From Reclinomonas americana ATCC 50394 (Eukaryota > Jakobida > Jakobea > Jakobida): a DNA stretch of 64,000 bases. Below are positions 1 through 10,294 of this stretch, piece by piece; the stretch's first letter is position 1; each line of letters starts with the position of its first letter. Where the stretch lies: positions 232,915 to 296,914 of the forward strand of contig PS015022.1 in NCBI GenBank assembly GCA_048213135.1, given 5' to 3'. The position numbers were made by a program, and so were the translations under genes. The notes beneath the pieces are model-generated. The model made no database searches, was not told where the DNA came from, and saw only the letters and a program-made list of their open reading frames with translations.

Positions 1-348
1 GTGTCGGTTTCCTTGTGTTCTCGCGTCAGTACGCGTACGAGCACACGTGACAAGGCGATTAGTGCTCAGCCTACGTGCCTGCAACCTGCCAAGCACCTGC
101 ACTTCGTGGGGGTCATGGTCGACATCAATTACCTTCTTTTTCGAATTCGCGATCGAATTCGCGCGATCGATCGCGATCGACGTCGGCTGCATGCAAACTC
201 CCGATCGCTTGCAGTCGACCTTTGCTTGACCGGACCCGAAGGCCAAGCTCCAGAACCCACACGCCTGCGCCTTCCGCAAGGACAACTTCGTTGCATGCGT
301 GTCCTGCATGCTGCATTCCCTTCGTCTTTCTCCGACGTTCTCGAGCGC
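1..348. other. Upstream region of the PAXBP1-like gene, no gene seen
   Basis: This stretch is open in the frame of the downstream gene but its translation is low-quality and resembles no family I know, so I treat it as promoter or 5' untranslated sequence. It contains a dense cluster of GATC/CGCG palindromes around 141-183. A gene further left could share this region. Confidence 0.5.
141..183. repeat. GATC-rich palindrome cluster
   Basis: Two GAATTCGCG-type units are followed by overlapping self-complementary blocks. The clearest is a 14-bp perfect palindrome at 162-175 (CGCGATCGATCGCG). It lies about 170 bp upstream of the start codon at 349 and could be a dimeric protein-binding site. Function is unknown. 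Confidence 0.5.
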
Positions 349-3300
349 ATGAAACCCGCCAAGAGCTTCCGCCGCAAGAAGCGCGCGACAGTCGGCGACT
401 CCGATGAAAGCGACTCGGACGGTGGCGACACCAAGATGAAGTCGACAACAAATGGCGCCAAAAGCAAGTCGACTTCTTCCTCCTCTTCCTCCTCCACTGT
501 TGCTGCTGCAGTGTCAACAAAGCCCAGTGTGCCTCTGGCCACGCTGAGCTTTGGCGATGAGCTGGCCGAGGTGCGTGTGGACATGTCACCCTTGACTCTC
601 TCTCTTTCTCGTTCTCTTTCTCATGTCTGTCTGTGTGTGTGTGCTTGTTTAGGAGGAAGAGGAGATTGTGTTGAAAAAGTCAACTTCGTCTGCGTCGTTG
701 AATCGACGCGGAAAGAGCGATAAGGCGACGAGTAGTCCAGTGCATTCCTTCAAGGACAAGACCGAGCGCAAGGCGTTGCGTGGACTCTCTCTCTCTCTCT
801 GTGCCTCTCTCTCTTTCCCTCTCTCTCTCTCTCCTTGCCTCCTTGCCTCTCTGCCTCTCCTTGCCTCCCTTCCTCCCTCTCTATCTGTCACTGTGCCACT
901 GCCTCTCTGTTTCTACCTCTCGTTGACTCATTGCCTCCCCCCACCCTCTCTCTCTCTCTCTGCCTCCCTCCCTCCCTCCCTNNNNNNNNNNNNNNNNNNN
1001 NNNNNNNNNNNNNNNNNNNNNNNNNNNNNNNNNNNNNNNNNNNNNNNNNNNNNNNNNNNNNNNNNNNNNNNNNNNNNNNNNNNNNNNNNNNNNNNNNNNN
1101 NNNNNNNNNNNNNNNNNNNNNNNNNNNNNNNNNNNNNNNNNNNNNNNNNNNNNNNNNNNNNNNNNNNNNNNNNNNNNNNNNNNNNNNNNNNNNNNNNNNN
1201 NNNNNNNNNNNNNNNNNNNNNNNNNNNNNNNNNNNNNNNNNNNNNNNNNNNNNNNNNNNNNNNNNNNNNNNNNNNNNNNNNNNNNNNNNNNNNNNNNNNN
1301 NNNNNNNNNNNNNNNNNNNNNNNNNNNNNNNNNNNNNNNNNNNNNNNNNNNNNNNNNNNNNNNNNNNNNNNNNNNNNNNNNNNNNNNNNNNNNNNNNNNN
1401 NNNNNNNNNNNNNNNNNNNNNNNNNNNNNNNNNNNNNNNNNNNNNNNNCCTCTCTCCTCCTCCTCCTCCTCTCTCTCTCTCTCGTCGTCTCCTCTCTCCT
1501 CTTCTTCTCTCTCGTCTCTACTCTCTCCCTCCCTCCCTCCTCTCTCTCTCTCTCTCCTCCCTCCCTCCCTCCCTCCCCCCTCCCCTCCTCTCTCTCTCTC
1601 TCTCTCTCTGCCTCTCTGTCTCTCTGCCTCCCTCTGTATCCCTTTCCCTCTTTGCCTTCTCCGCCTCTCTGCCTCTCATATGGATCAACAGCGCTGGAGC
1701 ACCCAAGCCGGCCATGGCAAGCACTGGCGAGTACACCGCCGACAAGCTGGCGGCACTCAAGCAGAAATCGTTCTCGTTTGGCGCACGAGGTTGCGTCTCT
1801 GGCCTCTGCCCCCTCTCTCCTGCCCCACCTCTTCTCACACATCGCGGGCGATGCAGGTCGATCTGTTGGCGACGACGGTGGCGACGACAGTGGAACGATC
1901 CCCGACGAGGATTTCATTCTGGCGGCGAAGAAGAAGCGTGGCGAAGCTCGTCTGCAGCAGCAGCAGCAGCAGCAGGCGGCGGCAGCGGCTGGTGGTGGTG
2001 CGGGCAATGCAGAGGATTTCATCTCGTTGGATATGCGTGAGGCGAAGAGTCGGCTGGTGCGCGAGGACGACGATCACGATGATATGCTGGGTGCGTGTGT
2101 TTCGGATAGCCGCCTGCTGTGTCTCGGCGGTCTCATGCTCGATGCACAGATGCGTACGGGCAACGAGATACCGCGCGCATCTCCATGTCGGGACCGGCGG
2201 TGGACTCCAAGGCCGACATGGAGCGCGACATTCCCACTCGCGGAGTGCGCGACGATGCCGACGAGATTGGGAAGTGGGAGCAGCAGCAGCTGCGCAAGGC
2301 CAACATTGCGCTCACGGCTGGCAAGTCAGGCAAGCCGCGACTGGCCATCTCGGGTGATGTGGCGTATGATCCAGCGGCGGCGGAGCAAGCAGTGTTTGGT
2401 GAGTTGGAGATTGTAGAAGAGGCGTGCACGCTCTCTCTCCCCTTTCATGCTCTCTTCATGAGAGAGGGAGAGCTAGATGGAGTTCAGGTTCAGCTTTCCT
2501 TGTGTCTCCCCTTCCACGCATCAATCTCAATATCTCTGGCGTCTGTCGCTGTTCTCCTCGCTTTCACTTTTCTGACGCGCACTTTTTCTATCTCTCTCGC
2601 GTGTTCCCAACTCTTGCTGTTGTCCCTTGCCCCTCTTCTTTTCCCCTTTCCATTTCTCACCCATTGTCACACAGACCTGCAGTCCGTGGATCCACTGCAA
2701 TCGTTCCGCGACTTGGAGCGACAACTGGAGAGCTCGCTGGAGATTATTGTGCAGGTGAGTCCGCTCGTGCTAGGGCGTCAATGTCACTGCATTCTCTCGT
2801 TTTCTCTGTGTCTGTCCCTTTCTGTTGTCTCTGTTCCCATTCTCTCCCCCATTCTCTCCGCCCTTCTCTCCCCCATTCTCTCCACCATTCTCTCCCCCAT
2901 TCTCTCCCCCATTCTCTCCCCCATTCTCTCCCCCGGTCTCTCCTCCATTCTCTCCCCTATTCTCTCCCCTTCTCTCTCCCTTCTCTCTCCCTTCTCTCTC
3001 CCTTCTCTCCCCCTTTCTCTCCCCCACTCTCTCCCCATTCTCTCCCTCCCCCATCACCCATCCTCGCCTTTCCCCTTCCCCCTTCCCCCTTCCCCTTGTA
3101 CCCTTTCCCCTTCCCCCTCTCACCCTTCCCCCTTGTCAGTCCCGCTCCGTTGTCAGCGGCCAACTCGACTCGGTCAACAAGGAGATCGAACAAACAATGC
3201 AGCTCAGCGACCTCTCGAGCGAGGGCTTCAAGGAGATCAGTGCCGACTTTGCCTTCTTCCAAGAGACGCGCCAGTTCGTGGAGGACTTGGCCGACTGCTT

Positions 3301-5338
3301 GGCGGAGAAGGTGCCGCGGTTGGAGATGTGCGTGGATCAGGTGGCCAAGCTGCGCGAGCAGCACTACCAGGCGTTCTACGAGCGTCGCTACACGGATTGG
3401 GATGACGATTTCACCGAGGCCGTGCGAGGTGTGGTGCGCGATCCGGCCATATTGACGAGGAGAGTGGCGAGGAGGCGGCGGCGCACCGCCAAGGGCAAGG
3501 TGGGCGACTTTTCGACGGGAGACTCGGACACGGAGGGCATGAGTGACGACGAGGCCAAGTCGCTGGAGGATGCGTGTGGTTCGCCATTTCCCCACGCCTT
3601 TTTCTCTCACGCCAAAGTTGTTGACTGTTTCTTCTTGCCAGGTGATGTGATTCGCGAGGCGCAGGCGCTCTTTGCGGACGTAGAGGAAGAGTACTGCTCG
3701 TTGCAGCGATTGCAGGCGCGCTTTGAGAGATGGAAGTATGTGCACGGCAAGTCGTACAAGGAGGTCCGTGAGAAGAAAATCACCTGTGCCACCAGTGAGG
3801 CAGCTCTGCGCTAACACTCGCGAATAGGCGTACATTGCGCTGACGCTGCCGCTGGTGTTCTCACCGTTCGTGCGACAAGAACTGCTGTCGTGGGATCCAC
3901 TGTACTCGCGCCGAGTGCGCAGCCTGGACGACATGCAGTGGTATCGCGCGTTGTTCACGTACGGCACCAAGCCCATGCCAAAGGTGCGTCTCCTTTCCCG
4001 GGGCCCTTCCCGCTCACGCAGTCACGAAACTCTTTATTACTCACAGTCACACACAAACTACTCTCTCTCTCTCTCTCTCTCTCCTCTCTCCTCTCTCTCC
4101 TTTGTCGCCCTCGCGATCGCACTCACACTTCTTTCTCTGTCACTCACTGCATCTGAATCGTGTGACCCCCCAGCCCGCCCGCGCCGGCTTCGACTCGGAC
4201 TCAGAGGAGGAGGAAGACGACGACCTGCAGATCATTCCCGAGCTTGTCAAGGGCGTGGTACTGCCGCTGGTGGTGCATGCCATGCGCACCACCTACGATC
4301 CGCTGTCGAGCGTGTGCACGCGCCGTGCGGTGGCCCTGGTGCGCGAAATGGCCGAGTACGTGGATCCAGTCTCTGCGCAGATGAGGGTGCGTGACGTGGG
4401 AACCAACAATCTCCACTCGTGTCTGGTCTCTGACGTGCGTGGTCCAGGACTTGTACGAGGCCGTGGTGGAGCGGCTGCGCAGTACCGGCAAGAGACTGCG
4501 TGCACCAGATCTCGGTGTGCAACAATCGCCCACCGCAAACATGGTGTCGAACTGTCGCCTGTCGCTGGCGCTCAAGTTCATCCGCAACGTGTCCGCGTGG
4601 GAGGGCACTCTGTCACCCATTGTGCTGCGAAACATTGCATGCGAGGAGGTGGTGAATTCGTTGTTGATGCGGCCGTTGGCGCAACTGGTCGAGGGTCCCA
4701 CACTGGTCAGCATGGTCGACAAGGTGCGCGTCCGTCCATCGCACAATCACGTACCGTTCTCTCTTCCACTCCCTTCGCTTAGTTTCCTTCTTCTCTCTCC
4801 ACTGTCTTTTCCTTCTTCTCATATTCCTTCTCCCGTTCATTTCTCTTGCCTTCCTTTCCTCTCTTCCCTCTTTCCCCTCCACTCATTTTCGTTCTCCTCT
4901 GTTCGCTTACTTTCCCTCTTCTCATCTTCCATTTCTCTTTCTCCTCAGTTCGCTTCGGTTTTCCCCTTCGTCTCATCTGCCTTCTCCCCATTCTCCTCTC
5001 TTCGCTTTCTTTCCCCTCTTCTCTTCCCTTCCTTCTCCTCTCTTCGCCCTCTTCTCATCCTTCTCCCCCTCTTCCCCCTCCGCCAGATCGTTCGGTCACT
5101 GCACCAAGCATGGGGCGGCACATCACCCAAGATGCTGCCGGGATCGCCGTGTCCCGAGTGGTTGCACCAGTTGCGCGTGCAGGCGCTGCGGGCGGCCAAC
5201 TTTGTACAAATGGTACAACGAGCCGGCGGCAATCACCCGTGCGCCATGTTGTACCCCGAGATGCTGCAAGCGACCGTGCTCGCCCTCCAATACTGCTGCG
5301 AACACGAGCGCGCCGAGCGTCTCCAACACCAATCATAA
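349..5338 (+). CDS. PAXBP1: PAXBP1/GCFC-family nuclear protein (GC-rich sequence DNA-binding factor-like)
   Basis: Members of this family are nuclear factors linked to spliceosome disassembly and transcription. The start at 349 gives the basic/acidic N-terminus MKPAKSFRRKKRA followed by DSDESDSDGG, as in PAXBP1/GCF proteins. Exons then give PDEDFILAAKKKR, an RLVREDDDHDD acidic stretch and the conserved KWEQQQLRKAN segment near 2270-2310. The GCFC core is at about 3140-3990: FQETRQFVEDLADCLAEKVP, FYERRYTDWDDDF, RFERWKYVHGKSYKEAYIAL and SPFVRQELLSWDPL. Later exons are at about 4170-4386, 4448-4722 and 5087-5338, ending at TAA. Introns are CT-rich, and one holds an assembly gap (982-1448), so a small exon could be missing there. 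Family assignment is strong. The exact junctions around 760-1700 and 2091-2150 are uncertain. Confidence 0.85.
780..1679. repeat. CT-rich low-complexity intron with 467-base assembly gap (982-1448)
   Basis: Nearly pure pyrimidine on the + strand: (CT)n, (CCTT)n and (CCCT)n tracts flank a run of 467 Ns. It sits in an intron of the PAXBP1-like gene. Serine/leucine-rich translations of this stretch are artefacts of composition. Confidence 0.9.
2836..3130 (+). repeat. Pyrimidine minisatellite, about 12-nt unit
   Basis: Imperfect tandem copies of a CTCTCCCCCATT-like unit fill an intron of the PAXBP1-like gene and grade into CCTT-rich sequence just before the acceptor near 3140. It is an expanded polypyrimidine tract. 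Confidence 0.8.
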
Positions 5339-5497
5339 ATCAAGTCGGCATTGCTCTTGTTCATGATTATTTTTTCGCATCACACACACTGCAGAGCAGC
5401 ACCGACTCTCATGTGCTCTCTGCCGCACGGGACGGCAGAGGAGAGTGCAGGCGTACAAGATCGAAAGATAGATAGATGGGGGAGAGGACACGGTGAC

Positions 5498-6569
5498 TCA
5501 GCAGCGTTCCGACGGTGACACCAGCTCACCGTCGCGCAGACGTTCCCTCAGCTTCTCAATCTCCACGTACGCCAGCGAGTTGACGGCGGTCGCGGCAGTG
5601 ATCTGTTGTGCCGAGGCGTAGTACACATCGGCCGACACCGCAATGAAGTGGATCTCGTCGTCGGTCAGGTCGCGCACGTACTTGCCCGGGTTACCGGCCC
5701 ACAGCTGCGCGCACCCACACACAAGAGATCAATCACAAGAGTCTTCTCTCTGGAAGGAGAAGGGGCGAGCAGTGGCCCACCTGTCCTGCCGGCACACGAG
5801 TGCCAGCTAGCAGCACGGTTCCGGCCGCCAGCATCGACTGCGGCTCCATGACGCAGCCCTCCAACACAATGGCGCCCATGCCCACCAGCGTCTCCTTCAT
5901 CAGCGTGCAGCCATGCAGAATGGCATTGTGACCTGCAAGCGGGTCGAGGCATGAGTAGGAGAGGGGAAAGAAGAGGAAGAAGAGGAGGGAGAGGAAAAAG
6001 ACGTACCGACAGTGACAAAGTCACCAATCGAGGTCACCGGCGCACTGCCGTCGGCGCGCGTCTCTCCCGGCGCCGTCACCACCACGCCGTCCTGCAGATT
6101 CGAGTACGCACCGATCATGATGCGACCGACGTCACCTGCGAGAGGAGAGGGAAAGAGAGTTCAGTGTCTCGCCGCGTCACTCTTACACACACCCTCTTGT
6201 TCTCTCTCTCTCTCTCTCTCTCCTCTCGTACTCTCTCGTCNNNNNNNNNNNNNNNNNNNNNNNNNNNNNNNNNNNNNNNNNNNNNNNNNNNNNNNNNNNN
6301 NNNNNNNNNNNNNNNNNNNNNNNNNNNNNNNNNNNNNNNNNNNNNNNNNNNNNNNNNNNNNNNNNNNNNNNNNNNNNNNNNNNNNNNNNNNNNNNNNNNN
6401 NNNNNNNNNNNNNNNNNNNNNNNNNNNNNNNNNNNNNNNNNNNNNNNNNNNNNNNNNNNNNNNNNNNTACGTACGTACGTACGTACGACGTACGACGACG
6501 ACGACGTACGACGACGAGGAGGAAGGAAGGAAGGTAAGTACGTACGTACGTCGTCGTCGTCGTCCTCTA

Positions 6570-6644
<75 letters not shown>

Positions 6645-8005
6645 CTCTCATGCCTCTCTCAAACGCGTCATCTCTTTCATGCCTCTCTTCTCACCCATGT
6701 TCACGCCACTCTGTCTTCTCTCCTCGTTCTCATTCACATGCATGCATCTCGCTCTCTGCATCGATATCACATCTCACTCTCTCTCTCTTTCCTAACACTC
6801 TCTCTGTCGCTATCTCCCTCACGTGCCACTTCTTCTCACTCACATGCATCATTCATCTGGCTCTCACTCACGTGCACCTCACGCTCTCTGCAATTCTCGC
6901 GTTCAACACTTACTGCATCTCCCTCGCCTCTCACGCTCTTCACGCTCTTCTTCTCTCTCTCATTCTCACCACCCGTTCACTCACATGCATGCATCTCGCT
7001 CTCTCAATCACACCTCACGCTCTCCGCTTCTCTCGCATACTCTCTCTCTCGCTCTCCCTCCACTGATTGAACTCGCATGCATTCGCCTCTCAATCGCACT
7101 CATTGCATCTCTCTCACCCCAATAGCTCTCAGTTACACACACTCTCACAGTCTCTCACAGTCCAGTTCTTCTTTCCCGCATGCATCTCCATCTCTCACGC
7201 ACTCGGCTCTCGCCACTCGTTCGCGCACGCATGCATCTCTTTCTCCCTCCATTGATTGCTCGCATGCATACATCTCTCAATCACACTCGTTGCATCTCCC
7301 TCACCCCAATAGCTCTCTCTCTCTCTCTTACACACACACTCACAGTCTCTCGCGCACCAGTTCTTCTCCCTCGCATGCATCTCCATCTCTCACGCTCTCC
7401 CTCGACTCTCGCCACTCGATCCACTCGCATGCATGCATCTGTCTCAATCATACACTCCATCTCTCTCCCTCCCTNNNNNNNNNNNNNNNNNNNNCCCCAA
7501 TCCCTTCCCCTTTCACCCCCTTCCATCACTCACCGCGCAACACACACCCAGGCCACACACTCGCCCGATCCGACACAAACACATTGCCCACCAACGTCGC
7601 ACTCGGATGCACATACGCCTCCACAGACACAGACGGCCGTCGCTCATCATCAAGCACAATCAACGACCGATGTCGCGAGTCTACACAACACACAAAGACA
7701 CACACAACACACACACACACACACACATGCACACAAAGACACATGTACACAAAGACACACACGAAGACACAAAGACACACAAAGACACACACACACATAC
7801 ACACACAGAGTGAGCACACAGAGGCAAAGAGAGAGTGCGCGTGTGCGTGTGAGAGTGATGCGCGCACGCAACATGGCTCTCGGTACTGCTCATACAGTCT
7901 CTTCAGCACTTGCCCGGCCACAGGTGCTGCGTTGCTGCTCTCGCCTGACGCGCCCGCAGAGGCAAACGCACGCAGTCCACGACCAACCAACACACGCGAC
8001 AACAT
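5498..8005 (-). CDS. Gamma-type carbonic anhydrase-like protein, probably mitochondrial complex I subunit
   Basis: Left-handed beta-helix protein of the gamma-CA family; in plants, algae and amoebozoans such proteins form a matrix-side module of mitochondrial complex I. Five exons join in frame: 8005-7873, 7680-7534, 6135-6007, 5932-5781 and 5704-5498. The N-terminus (MLSRVLVGRGLRAFASAG) looks like a mitochondrial presequence. Family hallmarks follow: SRHRSL, VHPSATLVGNV, SVWPGCVLRGDV with the Arg/Asp pair, then GDFVTVGHNAILHGC with two of the three zinc histidines, and LWAGNPGKYVRDLT. The first zinc histidine, expected after NLQDGVVV, is Thr, so the site may not bind zinc normally. The second intron (6136-7533) is 1.4 kb, repeat-filled and gapped. 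Opisthokonts generally lack this gene. Tail-to-tail with the PAXBP1-like gene, head-to-head with the PAP2-like gene. Confidence 0.88.
6241..6642. repeat. Assembly gap (6241-6467) plus TACG/GTCGTC hairpin tract and (CT)n
   Basis: A 227-base N run is followed by (TACG)n and (ACG)n at 6468-6515, GGAAGGAAGG, then TACGTACG and (GTC)n at 6537-6565. The two halves are inverted complements and could fold into a long hairpin. About 70 nt of pure CT follow (to 6641). All of it lies in the 1.4-kb intron of the gamma-CA gene, with CT on the strand opposite to transcription. Confidence 0.85.
7050..7440. repeat. Diverged tandem duplication, about 189-bp unit
   Basis: Two copies start near 7065 and 7254. 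Both carry GATTG..CGCATGCAT, TCACCCCAATAGCTCTC, CACAGTCTCTC, CCAGTTCTTCT and CGCATGCATCTCCATCTCTC in the same order. Related CATGCATGCATCTCGCTCTC motifs occur at about 6735-7010, so an older array may extend left. Inside the gamma-CA intron. Confidence 0.75.
7475..7494. other. 20-base assembly gap
   Basis: A run of exactly 20 Ns inside a CT-rich intron of the gamma-CA gene. The round size suggests a placeholder for an unknown length. Confidence 0.95.
7682..7830. repeat. (CA)n / CACAAAGA microsatellite
   Basis: CA dinucleotides interrupted by AAAGACA units fill most of the first intron (7681-7872) of the gamma-CA gene, directly next to its acceptor, where the sense strand reads (GT)n. Confidence 0.85.
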
Positions 8006-8110
8006 CGTCAAAAAGTGACTCACTTTCGTCGATCGAAACAGACGGTCAACCGTGACACAACTCCTCCTTGCTGATCGTTGCTCACACACACACACAAGAC
8101 GGCAAGAGGA
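8006..8110. promoter_or_regulatory. Divergent intergenic region, gamma-CA / PAP2-like
   Basis: Only 105 bp separate the two head-to-head start codons, so both promoters must overlap here or lie within transcribed sequence. No TATA box is obvious. A short (CA)n run is present. Confidence 0.5.
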
Positions 8111-10050
8111 ATGAGTCGCGCGCATCACAGTGGCCGCCGCGATGATGACGAAGAAGACGACGTGCCGACGTCGGGCATTTCCATAGGCCCCGACGACCTC
8201 ACACTCTTGGCGCCCGCGCAAGAGCAAGCCAACAATAACATCGAGGAGGAGGAGGAGGATGAGTACGCGAGTCGGCGACCGGCGATTGCCGTGACAAAGA
8301 GCCCGCGTCATGTCGTGGTCTCGGGGTCTGTCCAGACGCCGAGCATGCCACCTCATCGCGCGCCTTCGGGGATTGTCTCGCGTGGAGGCGGCGGCGATGA
8401 GGAGCAGCCGTCGCAGTCGCAGGACGCGTTGGCCAGTGATGAGCAGACGCAGGAGGACGACGACGGAGATGACGACGAGGTTGACGATGAGGCGCATGCA
8501 ACTCCGCACAGGTTAGGCTTCGCGCGTAAGAAGAAGAAGACGGCGACGAAGAAGCCGAAGAAGGAGCGTGTGTTGAAGATTCCCGCGCGATGTTGCGTGC
8601 GGCCGCCGGGTTTGTGTGTGCATACGTGCATGTGGCGTAAACTCAATTCGCTTGATTAGTTTATGTGGACTTTTCGCCGCGTTTGGATCGCTGGTTGCGG
8701 CCGTTTGACGACTGGATCATTCGCTTTGTGCAGAAAGCCGATGGGAAGTTCGCCTATTATTTGAGTCTGTTCATGACAGGTTGGTATTGATTGCAGCGCG
8801 ATCGATATTTTCCGTCGTTTGTGCAGACTCTTTTGTATTTGCATGCAGCGGTGACGGCGATTGAGACGATTCTGGTGGCGCCGTTCATTCTGTTCCTGCT
8901 CGGGCAGGATCAGTACGGCTCGATTGTGCTGTTCCAGGCGTTGACGCTGGTGATCATTTCGCAGTTGCCGAAGCGCTTCTTGTGGCGCACGCGGCCTTTT
9001 AGTGTGGGTCGCGCCAAGCAGAAGCGATGGGATATGACCTCGTCGTTCCCCTCGCGCGCGGTCACAGTTGCGTGCACAAGCGGTGGTGGTCGTTGTCTTC
9101 TGTGAGCAGTGGAGCTGATGCGCCTTGCCGCAGTGTTCGGTGGTGTATGCATACTTGGCGTGCGAGGCCTACAATGTGTACTCGGGCGGTCGCGGCTCCT
9201 TCCAGTGGTGGTTCCCGGTGCTCATGTTCTTCTCGATCCTGTTCAGCAGCCTGTCACGAGTTGCGCTCGCTTCTCTCCTCTCCTCTCCTCCATCGTTGGA
9301 TGCTCATGGACATGCAGATCAATCTCGGCGTGCACTACCCATCCGACTGCATCGGTGGCGTCCTGCAGGGCGTCATTGTGTGCTTGCTCGGCTGGCTGCT
9401 GCACAGCTCCTACGCGGGTGGCTGCTGCCTCGGCGGCGACGACGAGTGCGTGTTGTCTATCTCACTTTCGCTTCCTTGCTGTCTACTAGTCTGTCTGACT
9501 CTCTTGCGTGCTTGGACATCAGTTTCTGCCATGCACCGCACGAGACGGCGCTGCGTTGGGGCCAAGTAAGCGATCTCAACTGGCCGCTCTTTGTCGGCCT
9601 GACGGTGGTGTTCTTGAGCGTGGCCATTCTCAGCGTGCTGCCTCCGCTCAAGTTTTGGGAAAAGTGCCACTATTCATACGGGTAAGAGACTCGCAAACGG
9701 ATACGGAAACTTACGAACGCACGTCATTTACTCCGCACTCGCAGCATGCTGTTGCCATCAGTCACCTATTGCGTCACGCTGCTGTGCCCGTTGCACTCGC
9801 GCGGCGGTCTCTCAGCCCTGGAAGCCGTCGGCACCCCCGGCGGCCTCTCCTATCTTGTAGCCCCTGTTGGTCAGTGGAGCAATAGCACAGACAATGCACG
9901 CGTTGTTCCCCTAAATCCGCCTCGCTCACAGTCGCCATTGGATGCACCGCCGCCGGCCTGGCCATCCGCGGCCGCTGGTACATTACCGTACCCGCCTACC
10001 TCGGCTTCTACACCATCGTCTTCATCGTGCTGATCATGTGGCGATTGTGA
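8111..10050 (+). CDS. PAP2-superfamily membrane protein (lipid phosphatase-like)
   Basis: Integral membrane protein of the phosphatidic acid phosphatase 2 / sphingosine-phosphate phosphatase type. An acidic, disordered N-terminus of about 135 residues ends in a Lys-rich stretch (KKKKTATKKPKKER). The membrane part has about six to eight hydrophobic segments (for example TILVAPFILFLLG, IVCLLGWLL, LFVGLTVVFLSVAIL). The three phosphatase motifs can be placed: KX6RP at 8971-8997 (KRFLWRTRP), the second motif at 9048-9059 reading PSRA instead of PS-x-H, and SR-INLGV-HYPSD (SRX5HX3D), split by a 58-nt intron (9260-9317). Motifs one and three are intact, but the acid/base His of motif two is Ala. The stop TGA at 10048-10050 follows LIMWRL. 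A start codon 33 nt upstream (8078) is also in frame. Confidence 0.82.
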
Positions 10051-10294
10051 TCGATAAAGTTCAACCGGAAATGTCCAATACCGCCAGAAAACTCCATTCG
10101 CTTGTTTCCGTTTTCGTCTAGTCCCGCGGCCTGCTTGATTGCAATCCATCGCTCAAACTCAACAGCAAAAAAGAGCAGCGAGAGCAGACAAGGTCACGCA
10201 CGTGTTCACGACTTGCGAAGCTTCTATCCATTGAGAAGCTTCCGAAAGGACAACACGCAGACGGAGGACAAAAAGCTCAAGTTTCTTGTGCGAG

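Noticed and set aside
1-348. In-frame N-terminal extension of the PAXBP1-like protein
   Set aside because: Open but without family similarity. The ATG at 349 gives the expected basic/acidic PAXBP1 N-terminus.
928-2022. Long minus-strand reading frame rich in Arg/Glu
   Set aside because: It is the complement of CT repeats and of PAXBP1-like exons and spans the assembly gap. Composition alone keeps it open.
7682-7830. Coding exon in the CA-rich stretch
   Set aside because: Thr/His repeats reflect (CA)n. The interval lies within intron 7681-7872, whose ends give a good gamma-CA junction.
8781-8797. Apparent 17-nt micro-intron (GTTGG..GCAG) in the PAP2-like gene
   Set aside because: It does not preserve the frame. 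A 73-nt intron starting after CGC TTT with the same acceptor joins IIRF to RDRYFPSF in phase, so the longer intron is preferred.
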